Positions 51,830 through 61,036 are shown, numbered from the stretch's first letter. The stretch is DNA of 64,000 bases from an uncultured Collinsella sp. (GCA_902475245.1 CABRYP010000006.1:1-64000), one strand, 5' to 3'. Notes: generated by a model from the letters alone, not told the origin. Program-made: numbers and translations.

Positions 51830-52075
51830 TTACTCGGCTGCCTCGTCAGCAGCGGCCTCGCTCTGGGTGATGTAGGCCGCCTCGGCAACCATGTCGTCGA
51901 CATTAGCCTTGGCCTGCTCGACCATGTCCTGGTAGCCGTTCTTGATGCGCATGCCGCACGCGATACCCTGCACGCAGGCGTTCTTTACCGGAGCGCTGGT
52001 GAGCAGCTTGATGCCAGCCGTACCAAGCAGAAAACCGCCACCAACAAGCAGGGTGTTGAACGTGGACTTCTTCAT
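51830..52075 (-). CDS. DUF6110 small membrane protein, partner of the ATPase
   Basis: The 81-residue product starts MKKSTFNTLLVGGGFLLGTA and has one N-terminal hydrophobic helix, GIKLLTSAPVKNACVQGIAC and a C-terminal acidic amphipathic helix (VEQAKANVDDMVAEAAYITQ). This matches the DUF6110 proteins usually encoded next to such P-type ATPases. GGGAGAG lies ahead of ATG 52075. It may be an accessory subunit or metal-site helper, but no role is established. Confidence 0.85.
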   Translation of the reverse strand: MKKSTFNTLLVGGGFLLGTAGIKLLTSAPVKNACVQGIACGMRIKNGYQDMVEQAKANVDDMVAEAAYITQSEAAADEAAE

Positions 52076-52245
52076 GATGTCTCTCCCTTTTGCCGCATTG
52101 GACGCGGCATGGTGCCTCAGCACCCGAGTAAACAAGTTTGCTCGAGCACGCTTTTGAAATATCTCAATTTTATCTAACTATCTAGGTCAGCCATGGCTAA
52201 CCTTTTGAAAATTAACGATGCGGAGCAACCGATTGTCAATGTGAG

Positions 52246-52262
52246 AAAGGGACTGTCCCTTT
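52246..52262 (-). terminator. Short palindrome GGGAC/GTCCC after the ABC pair
   Basis: AAAGGGAC and GTCCCTTT flank a single base, nine bases beyond the ABC stop. The words GGGAC/GTCCC resemble dispersed REP-like repeats. Function as a terminator is uncertain. Confidence 0.4.
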
Positions 52263-52270
52263 GCCCCTTC

Positions 52271-54028
52271 TTACAACTGCCAGGTAGCTGCTTCCTTTTG
52301 CAGCGCCACCATGCGGGCGAATTCTCCACCTGCCGCCTTGAGCTGCGCCGGAGTGCCCTGCTCGGCAACCACACCATCCATGAGTACAACGATTTTGTCG
52401 GCATTTTCCACCGTACGCATACGGTGGGCAATAACGATAACCGTCTTACCTGCAAGCAGACGGGAGAGCGCCTGCTGAACCACGGTCTCGTTCTCCACAT
52501 CCAAGCTCGCCGTCGCCTCGTCCAACAGCACGATAGGCGCGTCTTTGAGCAGCGCACGGGCGATAGAGATGCGCTGGCGCTCGCCGCCGGACAGCTTGGA
52601 GCCGTTCTCGCCAATCATAGTGTCATAGCCCTGCGGCATGCGGCTCACAAACTCGTCGCAGTTGGCGGCACGCGCGGCAGCAAGCACTTCCTCATCGGTG
52701 GCATCGCGACGCCCGAGGCGGATGTTTCCCATAACCGTGTCGTCAAAGAGCAGCACGTCTTGAAACACAATGGCGTAGTCGCGCAGCAGCACCTCGGGGT
52801 CCACGCTCGCAACATCCACGCCACCCACGGTGACCGTGCCTTCGGTGGCGTCCCAAAAGCGCGCGGCCAGGCGGCTCACCGTGGACTTACCGGAGCCCGA
52901 AGGACCGACCAGTGCCGTGACCTCGCCTTCCTTGGCGGTAAAGCTCACATCGGTAAGAACTTTCTCGCCGGCGCGGCCGTCCTCGCCCGCACCATAGCCA
53001 AATGCCACATGATCGAACACCACATCGTGGCCCACGGGCTCAAACTGCTCGCTGCCCCGCGCCACGGGTTCTTCCATGATGGAACGCATGCGCTTGGCCG
53101 ACGACTCGGCGGCAAACAGCTCGGACATCAGCATCAGCGCCTGATCAAAGGGCGCATAGATGCGGCTCACCATAAGCAGGAAGGCAAACATCATCAAAAA
53201 GTCGACCTGGCCGGAGGCGACCATCGCAGCGCCCGTGACCAACGTGGTGGCAATCCCCAGGCGCAGGATGGCAAAGGCGGAGTTGACCAAAAGCCCATTG
53301 GCGAGCTCGCCCTTGGTGGCCTCGCGCTCCTCGGCATCGATCACGGCGTTGAGCCCCTCAAGATAATGAGCCTCCTGGTTGGTGGCGCGGATCTCGCGCA
53401 CGCAGTCGAGCGTCTCCTGGATCGCCTCGGTAACCTTGACCTTCTCGGCACGCACATGGTCGAACACCGGGGTCATGGGGCCGCGTGTCAGATACAGCAC
53501 GGCAAAGGCCACGGGCACGCTCCAGAACGCCGCCATCGCCAGCTGCCAGCAAAAGAACAGCGATGATATAAACACGATGGCGCTTGCGATGATGGCGCCC
53601 CAGAGCTCTCCCAGCACATGACTGTAAGCATGCTCCATGGTCTGAACGTCGCCCATGATGGTCTCGGTCAAATCGGCCAGATCACGACGACCAAAAAACG
53701 ACAGCGGCAGTTTGCGCAAGCGCTCGGCGATCTCCATGCGCTGTTTGCCGCACTCCTCGTAAAAGATGCAGTACGTGTAATAGTACTGCTGCCAATTAGA
53801 GGCAAAGAGCAACGCAAAAAAGATAACAAGACCACCCACAATGGGCAGTGCGCCCGGCAGGTCGGCCCCATTGGCAAGATGCTCGACAAAGCCGGCCATG
53901 ACCAGGAACAAAAGGCCCATGCCGGCCATGATAATGAGATTGGTGAGCGTGGTCCAGAAGATGCCGCGCTTAACGCCGGCGACGCCTTTATCGGATAGGA
54001 AATACTTCTTTTGGAATGAGGCGAACAT
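52271..54028 (-). CDS. ABC exporter-type half-transporter B (YbtQ/IrtB-like)
   Basis: The 585-residue protein has a six-helix membrane domain (about 20-320) and an ATPase domain: GPSGSGKSTVSRLAARFWDA, LSGGERQRISIARALLKDAP and LLDEATASLDVENE. The last motif, with its partner DEATAFADPENE in the neighbouring protein, is typical of the YbtP/YbtQ and IrtA/IrtB pairs, which take up iron-siderophores although built like exporters. Its start follows directly after the partner stop codon. Confidence 0.9.
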   Translation of the reverse strand: MFASFQKKYFLSDKGVAGVKRGIFWTTLTNLIIMAGMGLLFLVMAGFVEHLANGADLPGALPIVGGLVIFFALLFASNWQQYYYTYCIFYEECGKQRMEIAERLRKLPLSFFGRRDLADLTETIMGDVQTMEHAYSHVLGELWGAIIASAIVFISSLFFCWQLAMAAFWSVPVAFAVLYLTRGPMTPVFDHVRAEKVKVTEAIQETLDCVREIRATNQEAHYLEGLNAVIDAEEREATKGELANGLLVNSAFAILRLGIATTLVTGAAMVASGQVDFLMMFAFLLMVSRIYAPFDQALMLMSELFAAESSAKRMRSIMEEPVARGSEQFEPVGHDVVFDHVAFGYGAGEDGRAGEKVLTDVSFTAKEGEVTALVGPSGSGKSTVSRLAARFWDATEGTVTVGGVDVASVDPEVLLRDYAIVFQDVLLFDDTVMGNIRLGRRDATDEEVLAAARAANCDEFVSRMPQGYDTMIGENGSKLSGGERQRISIARALLKDAPIVLLDEATASLDVENETVVQQALSRLLAGKTVIVIAHRMRTVENADKIVVLMDGVVAEQGTPAQLKAAGGEFARMVALQKEAATWQL

Positions 54029-55855
54029 TTAGGCCTCGCCTCCCTTCGCGACGGCAACATCCGCGGCCGCAGCAGTGATCTTCCAGCTCGCGGCCTGTTC
54101 GTATTCGGCCCACATCTTGGCGTACAGACCGTTTTGGGACAGCAACTCGGCATGGGTACCAGCCTCCTGCACGCCACCTTGGTTGAGTACCACGATCTTG
54201 TCGGCGCCCACCACGGTCGAAAGTCGGTGCGCGATCATAATGACCGTACGACCTGCCGCCAGCTTGCTAAAGGCACGCTGGATGAGTGCCTCGTTCTCGG
54301 GGTCGGCAAACGCGGTGGCCTCATCGAGCACCACGATAGGCGCGTCCTTAAGGATTGCGCGGGCGAGCGCCACGCGCTGGACCTCACCGCCCGAAAGGTA
54401 CGCCCCGCCGGCGCCGAGCATGGTGTTGATACCCTGCGGAAGCTTGGCCACGATATCGTCGCACTGGGCCGCGGAGAGAGCCGCACGCACTTCGTCGTCA
54501 GTGGCTGCAGGCTTGGAGGCGCGCACATTATCGGCAAGTGTTTGCCGAAACAGCTGGTTGGTCTGAAACACGAAGGCGACCTGGTCCATAAGCTCGTGCG
54601 GATCCATGTCGCGAACGTCTACGCCGCCCACGAGCACACGGCCCGAGGAAACATCCCAAAAACGCGGGATCAGGCTTGCGCAGGTCGACTTACCGCCGCC
54701 CGAGGGACCCACCAACGCGAGGGTACTACCTGCGGAAACGCTAAAGCTCACATGGTTGACGGCAGGTGCCTCGGCACCCTCGTAGGTAAAGCTCACGTCC
54801 TCAAAGCGCACATCGCCGCTAACAGGGCACTTGGGCTGGGCAGGCACGGAGAGCTGTTTGGAATCCATAACGCTTCGGATGCGCGCCAGCGAATCGGCAC
54901 TCATCTGAGACGCCTCGCCCACAAACATGAGCTTGGTCATGGCCGTCGGCACCACGGCCGAAAAGATCGCGTAAAACGTGAAGTTGACCATAAAGTGCGC
55001 GAAGTCCGTCTCGCCCGGCGCCAACAGCAACGCCACGGGCAAAAGAAATGCCACGAGGCCATTGAGCGCGGTAAGGTTGAGCACCTGCGGACCTCGGCAG
55101 AACGTGCCCGCATAGCTTTGCGCCATGTCGGCGTATTCGGCGATCGCATCGTGAAACGCCTTAAAGGAGTAGACCGTCTGCTGGAATACCTTGACCACGG
55201 GGATGCCGCGTACGTATTCGGTGCCGGTCTTGTTCATCTTGACCAGCGCGCCCATGTAAGCCTTCATAAACTCGGCGCCCTTGCCGCTCATCATGGTGGC
55301 CATGGCGCAAAACGAAACGACGACCGAGATTAAGCATGCCGCGCCCAAACGCCAATCGAGGGCAAATAGCAGCACAAGCAGGCCCACGACCATGGCGGTG
55401 GCACCGGCGATATCGGGCAGCATGTGCGCGAGCAGCGTCTCGGTGGAGGCGGCACAGCCGTCTACGATACGGCGCAGCTCACCGGTGGCGTGCGTGTCAA
55501 AGTAGCCGAGCGGCAGCTTAAGCAGATGCTCGCTCGTAGCCTTGCGGATATTGGATGCGCAGCGAAACGCGGACAGGTGCGTGCACATGAGTCCCACGAA
55601 ATAGACCACGATGCTTGCTAGGGCAAAACCAACAGCCCACCAACCATACATCGCGATGTCAGCGGCCTCGCTCCAGTTGGGCGCCACGGCAATCAGGTCT
55701 CGCGCAACAAGCCAGATGCACACGTACGGGCCAAAGCTCAACAGCTGCGAGAACGCCGAGAGGGCCATGCCCAAATTCGTTAGGAATTTACGGTCACCGG
55801 CATATGCAAGTAGCTCGCCGATGCCGCCGCCTTCCTTTTTTGATCCCTTTGCCAT
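54029..55855 (-). CDS. ABC exporter-type half-transporter A (YbtP/IrtA-like)
   Basis: The 608-residue half-transporter starts at ATG 55855 after AAGGGAA (MAKGSKKEGGGIGELLAYAG). It has six membrane helices, Walker A GPSGGGKSTCASLIPRFWDV, signature LSGGEVQRVALARAILKDAP and VVLDEATAFADPENEAL. With gene B it should form a heterodimer. A substrate such as a siderophore or cofactor is inferred from the motif class and from the divergent AraC regulator, as in the ybt locus; no siderophore synthesis genes are in the window. Confidence 0.9.
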   Translation of the reverse strand: MAKGSKKEGGGIGELLAYAGDRKFLTNLGMALSAFSQLLSFGPYVCIWLVARDLIAVAPNWSEAADIAMYGWWAVGFALASIVVYFVGLMCTHLSAFRCASNIRKATSEHLLKLPLGYFDTHATGELRRIVDGCAASTETLLAHMLPDIAGATAMVVGLLVLLFALDWRLGAACLISVVVSFCAMATMMSGKGAEFMKAYMGALVKMNKTGTEYVRGIPVVKVFQQTVYSFKAFHDAIAEYADMAQSYAGTFCRGPQVLNLTALNGLVAFLLPVALLLAPGETDFAHFMVNFTFYAIFSAVVPTAMTKLMFVGEASQMSADSLARIRSVMDSKQLSVPAQPKCPVSGDVRFEDVSFTYEGAEAPAVNHVSFSVSAGSTLALVGPSGGGKSTCASLIPRFWDVSSGRVLVGGVDVRDMDPHELMDQVAFVFQTNQLFRQTLADNVRASKPAATDDEVRAALSAAQCDDIVAKLPQGINTMLGAGGAYLSGGEVQRVALARAILKDAPIVVLDEATAFADPENEALIQRAFSKLAAGRTVIMIAHRLSTVVGADKIVVLNQGGVQEAGTHAELLSQNGLYAKMWAEYEQAASWKITAAAADVAVAKGGEA

Positions 55856-55969
55856 GAGATTCCCTTCTAACGGCTTGAGAGTTAACCGTAATGAACTTAT
55901 CATTGATGTGTTAGCCGTGGCTCACAATCGAGCCAGGCGTGGACGTTTCTGCAAAGGAAAGGGACGCTT

Positions 55970-56974
55970 TTGCAAATACGGCGGGCAGCGACCGACATAA
56001 CCGAGCTCTACGCACCGCAGTTTGAGCAGTTTGGTCTGGAGCTTACCGGCAAGGGCGCCGTCTTTACCGGCGAGGTGGCAAACGATCGGGCGCACGGACG
56101 CGCATGGATCATGCCCCTTTCCCCCACCTGCATCGTCATGGAGCATTTCATTACCCCGACGCACAACATGCAGCTAGCCGAATACACGCCCGAACCGTAC
56201 GCGTGCGTGAGCGAGGTCAGCGCGCCCACACTTACATGCATGCCCGAGGCTGGCATAACGCCCGCGAACCTTAAACCATTGCATGGACCGTGGCCAAACA
56301 ATGCCGTTTGCAGCTTTATCCAAGATAGCTGTGGCGAGGAATTAAGCCCGCTGTTTGCGGGGGAGCTTTATCACTCGCGCTCGGTGCTCTTTTTGCCTGG
56401 ATATTTTGACGAACTGGAGCACCGCTATCCCACCGAGTTCGCGGGAATCTTTGAGGCGTTTGCCGAGCCATGGCACGAGGAAGCGACGTCTGCCATCTGC
56501 CACACACTACGCCGAATCAACGAGGACCGCGCTCGCGCCGTAGGCGGGCATGTCTATATGCAGGGCATCGTGGAGACCATGGTCGCGGAGCTCGCCTGTT
56601 CGCGCGCGGCCCACAAGCAGGCGCGGCAGGCGGCAGACACACGCGTCAGCATAACCATTGCCGAAGAAGCAACGGCAATGATTGAGCGCGCGCTCGACAA
56701 AGGCAGACGTGTGGGTATCAACGAGGTGGCCGAGAGGCTCTACACAAGCCGCTCCAAGCTATGCGCCACCTTTAAGGCCCAAACTGGCGAGTCCCTGGGC
56801 GCCTACATTCGCAGACGCCGTATGGAGCGAGCACAGGACCTTTTGGCCGATAGCGCGCTCACGATAGCGCAGGTGGCAGAGCGTCTAGGCTACCCTCAGC
56901 AGGCCGCCTTCGCCCAAGCCTTCAAGCAACACACCGGCACCACCCCCACCACTTGGCGCTCCCAACATATATAA
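55970..56974 (+). CDS. AraC-family transcriptional regulator
   Basis: The 334-residue protein starts at TTG 55970 after AAAGGGA. It has an N-terminal ligand-binding-like region (GRAWIMPLSPTCIVMEHFIT) and a C-terminal double helix-turn-helix (INEVAERLYTSRSKLCATFK; LTIAQVAERLGYPQQAAFAQ, then AFKQHTGTTPTTWR). It is divergent from the ABC pair with 114 bases between starts, so it probably controls that operon in response to the transported ligand, as YbtA does. Confidence 0.9.
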   Translation: MQIRRAATDITELYAPQFEQFGLELTGKGAVFTGEVANDRAHGRAWIMPLSPTCIVMEHFITPTHNMQLAEYTPEPYACVSEVSAPTLTCMPEAGITPANLKPLHGPWPNNAVCSFIQDSCGEELSPLFAGELYHSRSVLFLPGYFDELEHRYPTEFAGIFEAFAEPWHEEATSAICHTLRRINEDRARAVGGHVYMQGIVETMVAELACSRAAHKQARQAADTRVSITIAEEATAMIERALDKGRRVGINEVAERLYTSRSKLCATFKAQTGESLGAYIRRRRMERAQDLLADSALTIAQVAERLGYPQQAAFAQAFKQHTGTTPTTWRSQHI

Positions 56975-56975
56975 A

Positions 56976-57004
56976 GAATGAAGGCACCAACGGCGCCCTC
57001 ATTC
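56976..57004 (+). terminator. Hairpin after the AraC gene
   Basis: GAATGAAGGCACC and GGCGCCCTCATTC form a stem with two mismatches around AAC, two bases after the stop codon. It is the first of three similar hairpins in the repeat block. Confidence 0.65.
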
Positions 57005-57017
57005 ACCAAATTCAATC

Positions 57018-57229
57018 CAGCCCACCTGACCCGAACGGCCGAGTCGTTGCAGAACCCGGGAGCCCCGGCAGGGCGGGTGCTTGCTCAAAATGAGTTCCCT
57101 CCAAAACAATGGGCGCGCCAACGGCGCGCCCATTCACTCTATTCCATTCAGCCCGCCTGACCCGAACGGCCGAGTCGTTGCAGAACCCGGGAGCCCCGGC
57201 AGGGCGGGTGCTTGCTCAAAATGAGTTCC
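57018..57229. repeat. Two direct 81-bp copies, period 131 bases
   Basis: The unit from CAGCCC(A/G)CCTGACCC to TGAGTTCC occurs at 57018-57098 and 57149-57229 with one difference. Each contains the full left arm of the fold-back element below. The segment between copies carries a perfect hairpin. Confidence 0.92.
57108..57134 (+). terminator. Perfect 12-bp hairpin within the repeat block
   Basis: AATGGGCGCGCC, loop AAC, then the exact complement, followed by CACTCTATTCC. It has the same AAC loop as the hairpin at 56976. Confidence 0.6.
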
Positions 57230-57322
57230 GCACGCAAAGAAGGCCACTAAATGTGGCCTTCGTCTTGCGCAGGACTGTTTGAAATTTTGAGGAAGCACCC
57301 GCCCTGCCGGGGCTCCCGGGTT
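57184..57322. repeat. Fold-back element 2: 39-bp arms around a structured 61-base core
   Basis: Arms at 57184-57222 and 57284-57322 are complementary except for one base. The core reads GAGTTCCGCACG, then hairpin AGAAGGCCAC-TAAAT-GTGGCCTTCG, then GCGCAGGACTGT. Both GAGTTCCGCACG and CAGGACTGT are shared with element 1 at 37583-37714. The right arm overlaps the region just beyond the gatB stop and could end that operon. Confidence 0.9.
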
Positions 57323-57327
57323 CCCGT

Positions 57328-59004
57328 TTACGAGAGCGACATTCTCAGCAACTCGTTGAAGAGCTTCGGGTTGCCCTTGCCGCGGCTTGCCTTCATGCAC
57401 TGGCCCACCAAAAAGCCGATGACCTTCTGGTTGCCGTCACGATACTGCTGCTCCTGATCGGCACAGTTTGCCAGCACCTCGTCCACGATCGGCTGCAACG
57501 CACCGGCATCGCTCACCTGACGCATGCCGCGCTCGTCGACGATCTTGTTGGGGTCGTCGCCAGTCTGAGCCATGGCCTCAAAGACCTCGTGCGCCTGGTT
57601 GGAGCTAATGGCATCGGTCGCGAGCAGCTTGGCAAGCGCTGCCACCTGAACCGGCACAATGCCGGACTCGGCCAGCGAGACGCCCGCGCCCTTAAGGTAG
57701 GCGATCATCTCGTTCACCAGCAGGTTTGCAACCGTCTGGGCCTCCTTGCCAGCCATACCGGCAGCGGCCGCCTCAAAGAACTCGGCAAACTCCGGGTCGC
57801 CGGCAATCTGCTCGGCATCGGCCGCCTTAATGCCAAAGTCGGCCTCAAAACGGGCGCGCTTGGCATCGGGCAGCTCGGGAATCTCGCCACGGCAGCGGTC
57901 GATGAACTCGTCGTCCAGATCGAACGGCGCCAGGTCGGGATCGGGGAACAGGCGATAGTCGTCGGCCGTCTCCTTGACACGCATGACTACGGTGCGCTTG
58001 CGACTGGGCTCCCAGTGGCGGGTCTCCTGATAGATGATTCCGCCCTCCTCGAGCACCTCGGCCTGACGGCAGATCTCGTAGGCAAGGCCATCATGCAGGC
58101 TCTTAAACGAGTTGAGGTTCTTAAGCTCGGTCTTGGTGCCCAGCTTGGTCTCGCCACGGCGGCGCAGCGACACGTTGCCGTCGCAGCGCATGGAACCCTT
58201 CTCCATGGAGCAGTCAGAAATGCCCAGCGTCACAAAGATGCGACGGAGCTTCTCCATAAACAGGCGCGCTTCCTCGGGCGTACGCAAGTCGGGCTCAGTC
58301 ACGAGTTCAATCAAAGGCGTGCCGCAGCGGTTGTAGTCGACGAGCGACTCGGTCGCGGCGGTAATGCGGCCCTCGGCACCGCCCACGTGCACCATCTTGG
58401 CGGCGTCCTCCTCCATGTGGATGCGCAGGATGCGGATGGGCACCGTGTAGGAACCATCCTCGCGGCGCTCGGGCATCTGTAGGTTGGACGCGTCGTAGCT
58501 GGCCAGATGACCGGCACGCTGATTGCCTTCGCGCATGGTCGACGTCATGGACGTGGACAGGCCCTCGGCGTTGGCCGAAGCGCTCGCCAGGCTCTGGGCC
58601 TCGGCCTCGCCAAATGCGCAGTCGGGGCGCTCGGCGGCGCCGCGACCGGTCACGTCAAGATTCAGGTGACCGTACATGGCAAAGGCGACCGGACCCTGCG
58701 TGGTCTGGAAGTTCTTGGCCATGTCGGGATAGAAGTAGTGCTTGCGATAGAACATCGAGTGGCGCTGGATCTCGCAGTTGGTGGCGAGACCTGCCTTGAC
58801 GATACTCTCGATGGCGCGCTTGTTGGGCACCGGCAGGGCGCCGGGCAGGCCCAGGCACACCGGGCACACGTTGGCGTTGGGCTCGTCATCGTGGCTGAGC
58901 TTGCAGTTGCAGAACATCTTGGTATCGAGTGCGGTGAGCTCGGTATGGATCTCCAGGCCGATCACGGCCTCCCAATCCTGCAGGACCTCGGAAAGCTCCT
59001 TCAT
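57328..59004 (-). CDS. gatB: Asp-tRNA(Asn)/Glu-tRNA(Gln) amidotransferase subunit B with insertion
   Basis: GatB phosphorylates and amidates mischarged Glu-tRNA(Gln) or Asp-tRNA(Asn) using ammonia from GatA. The 558-residue chain has WEAVIGLEIHTEL, CPVCLGLPGALPVPN, KHYFYPDMAKNFQTTQ, HMEEDAAKMVHVG, DYNRCGTPLIELVTEPD, KNLNSFKSLHDGLAYEICRQ and a C-terminal GatB/YqeY domain. Residues about 121-183 (rich in Ala, Ser, Glu) are inserted between the YGHLNLDV strand and the IRILRIHMEEDA helix, making it longer than typical GatB (about 480). Its start overlaps the gatA stop by one base. Confidence 0.97.
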   Translation of the reverse strand: MKELSEVLQDWEAVIGLEIHTELTALDTKMFCNCKLSHDDEPNANVCPVCLGLPGALPVPNKRAIESIVKAGLATNCEIQRHSMFYRKHYFYPDMAKNFQTTQGPVAFAMYGHLNLDVTGRGAAERPDCAFGEAEAQSLASASANAEGLSTSMTSTMREGNQRAGHLASYDASNLQMPERREDGSYTVPIRILRIHMEEDAAKMVHVGGAEGRITAATESLVDYNRCGTPLIELVTEPDLRTPEEARLFMEKLRRIFVTLGISDCSMEKGSMRCDGNVSLRRRGETKLGTKTELKNLNSFKSLHDGLAYEICRQAEVLEEGGIIYQETRHWEPSRKRTVVMRVKETADDYRLFPDPDLAPFDLDDEFIDRCRGEIPELPDAKRARFEADFGIKAADAEQIAGDPEFAEFFEAAAAGMAGKEAQTVANLLVNEMIAYLKGAGVSLAESGIVPVQVAALAKLLATDAISSNQAHEVFEAMAQTGDDPNKIVDERGMRQVSDAGALQPIVDEVLANCADQEQQYRDGNQKVIGFLVGQCMKASRGKGNPKLFNELLRMSLS

Positions 59005-60518
59005 TACAGCTCGCCTCCCTTCCCGGCAAAATCGGGCGCGACGGAAAGCGCGGGCGCACCCGTGGCGGCATCGGCAAAGCCGCGCTCCAGGGCGCGGGCA
59101 AACGTGAGCAGCTGACGGTCCTTAAAGGCCGGGCCCACCAGCTGGGCAGAAACGGGCAGCTTGCTGTCCTCGCCCAGGCCCAGCGGCACCGAGATACCAC
59201 CGTTGCCGCAGATGTTGAGCGAGATGGTGTACAGGTCGGACAGGTACATCTGCGTGGGGTCGCTGATCTCGCCAAACTTAAAGGCCGTGCGCGGCGAGGC
59301 GGGCATGAGGATGGTGTCTACCTTGGCATACGCGGCGTCGTAGTCCTGCGTGATGAGCGTGCGGGCCTTTTGCGCGGCATAGTAATACTTGTCGTACACG
59401 CCCGAGCTCAGCAGGTAGGCGCCGAGCATCTGACGGCGCTTGGCCTCGGCACCAAAGCCGTGGGCGCGCGAAAGCGAGCTCTGGTCGGACAAGTTGGCGC
59501 AGCCCTCCTCCTGGTAGCCGTAGCGAATGCCGTCGAAGCGGGCCAGGTTGGAGAATGCCTCGGCCGGGCCGATGACGTAGTAGGCGGCGATGGCGGCGTC
59601 CAAGTGCGGCAGGTCGACCTCGACCAGCTCGGCGCCCTGGTTCTGCAGCTCCTGGGCGGCGCGCTGAACAGCGGCCTTGACCTCGGGCGTCAGGCCCTCG
59701 GCCTCCATAAACGCGGGGATGATGCCTACGCGCTTGCCCTCGATGCTGTCGTTGAGGTGCTCGGTAAAGTCGACGGCGCAGTCCTGGCTGGTGCAATCGT
59801 ACGGATCGTGGCCCGCGCCGGTAAGCGCGTTCATGGCCAGCGCGACATCCTCGACCGTGCGGCCAAAGGGGCCAACCTGGTCGAGCGACGAGCCAAAGGC
59901 AACCACGCCGTAACGGCTCACGGCGCCATACGTGGGCTTAAAGCCCACCACGCCGCACAGCGACGCCGGCTGGCGAATGGAGCCGCCGGTGTCCGAACCC
60001 AGCGAGAGCGCAACCTCGCCCGCGGCGACGGCGGCAGCGGAGCCGCCCGAAGAGCCGCCGGGCACGCGCTCGGTATCCCAGGGGTTGTTGGTGCGATGGA
60101 ACGCCGAGCTCTCGGTAGAGCTGCCAAAGGCGAACTCGTCCATGTTGGCCTTGCCCATGGGCAGGCAGCCGGCATCGAGCATGCGCTGGACGCAGGTAGC
60201 GGTGTAGACGCTCTGATAGTTCTCGAGCATGCGAGAAGCGCAGGTGGTGCGCGTGCCCACGAGGTTCATGTTGTCCTTAATGGCCAGCGGCACGCCCGCG
60301 AGCGGGGGCAGCGGCTTGCCTGCGGCACGGTCGGCATCCACGCGCGCGGCGGCCTCGAGCGCGAGCTCGGGCGACACCTGCAGGAATGCCTGAACCCCGC
60401 CCTCGCGCGCCTCGATGGCAGCAAGGGAGGCCTGGGCCACCTCGGTGGCGGTAAAGTCGCCGGCGGCAACGCCCACGGCGATCTGGGCGGCGGTAAGGGA
60501 ATCGAAGCTCTGCGCCAT
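59004..60518 (-). CDS. gatA: Amidotransferase subunit A (glutaminase)
   Basis: The 504-residue subunit releases ammonia from glutamine for GatB. It has the amidase Ser-cisSer-Lys triad: Lys in GVPLAIKDNMN, and both Ser in VPGGSSGGSAAAVAAG and LGSDTGGSIRQPASLCGVVG. FKPTYGAVSRYGVVAF also fits GatA. Start and stop are each coupled (TAATG) to gatC and gatB. Confidence 0.98.
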   Translation of the reverse strand: MAQSFDSLTAAQIAVGVAAGDFTATEVAQASLAAIEAREGGVQAFLQVSPELALEAAARVDADRAAGKPLPPLAGVPLAIKDNMNLVGTRTTCASRMLENYQSVYTATCVQRMLDAGCLPMGKANMDEFAFGSSTESSAFHRTNNPWDTERVPGGSSGGSAAAVAAGEVALSLGSDTGGSIRQPASLCGVVGFKPTYGAVSRYGVVAFGSSLDQVGPFGRTVEDVALAMNALTGAGHDPYDCTSQDCAVDFTEHLNDSIEGKRVGIIPAFMEAEGLTPEVKAAVQRAAQELQNQGAELVEVDLPHLDAAIAAYYVIGPAEAFSNLARFDGIRYGYQEEGCANLSDQSSLSRAHGFGAEAKRRQMLGAYLLSSGVYDKYYYAAQKARTLITQDYDAAYAKVDTILMPASPRTAFKFGEISDPTQMYLSDLYTISLNICGNGGISVPLGLGEDSKLPVSAQLVGPAFKDRQLLTFARALERGFADAATGAPALSVAPDFAGKGGEL

Positions 60519-60829
60519 TACTCGCTCTCCCCCTCTCCCAAAATGGACGGCACGCGGAAGTAGCGGTCGCGCGCGCTGCCGGCGTTTTCGAGCGCAACGT
60601 CGAGCGGCAGGTCGCGCTCGGGCTCGCGCAGGTCGTCGCCCATCACGTTGGACAGGCTTCCGATGGGATGGAACGTGGGCTCCACGTCGGGCAAGTCATA
60701 TTGCAAGACGGGCTCGAGCATCTGGACGGCGTCGTTCATGTAGGACGTCATCTGGGTGAGCTCGCCATCGGTCAGTGCGATCTTTGCGTACTCGGCGATG
60801 CCGCGCACGTCTTTCTCGCTGAGTTCCAT
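60518..60829 (-). CDS. gatC: Amidotransferase subunit C
   Basis: The 103-residue protein (MELSEKDVRGIAEYAKIALT, MLEPVLQYDLPDVEPTFHPI, ENAGSARDRYFRVPSIL) is the small GatC that stabilises the GatA-GatB pair. Start ATG 60829 follows GGGAGC. Confidence 0.95.
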   Translation of the reverse strand: MELSEKDVRGIAEYAKIALTDGELTQMTSYMNDAVQMLEPVLQYDLPDVEPTFHPIGSLSNVMGDDLREPERDLPLDVALENAGSARDRYFRVPSILGEGESE

Positions 60830-60965
60830 AGGCGCTCCCTTCCGCATAACAGTTAAACCGCTCTAGTATACAGGGCAACGCCGACTTGGAGCAGGCGCTT
60901 TACCCAAATGCAGCGAAAACGTAACGAGAGCGGCAGGCTGGCAGGCGGCGGGCCGGCGGTTCTAC

Positions 60966-61027
60966 AGCGAAACCGCACCGTCCATAGCGAAAACCATCCC
61001 GCCCGCAGCGAAAACCGCGCCGCCCGC
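60966..61027. repeat. Three degenerate 21-base tandem units
   Basis: Units begin AGCGAAAACC and end CCGCCCGC at 60966-60985 (one base shorter), 60986-61006 and 61007-61027. It is a small minisatellite upstream of gatC. Confidence 0.75.
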
Positions 61028-61036
61028 AACAAAAAG

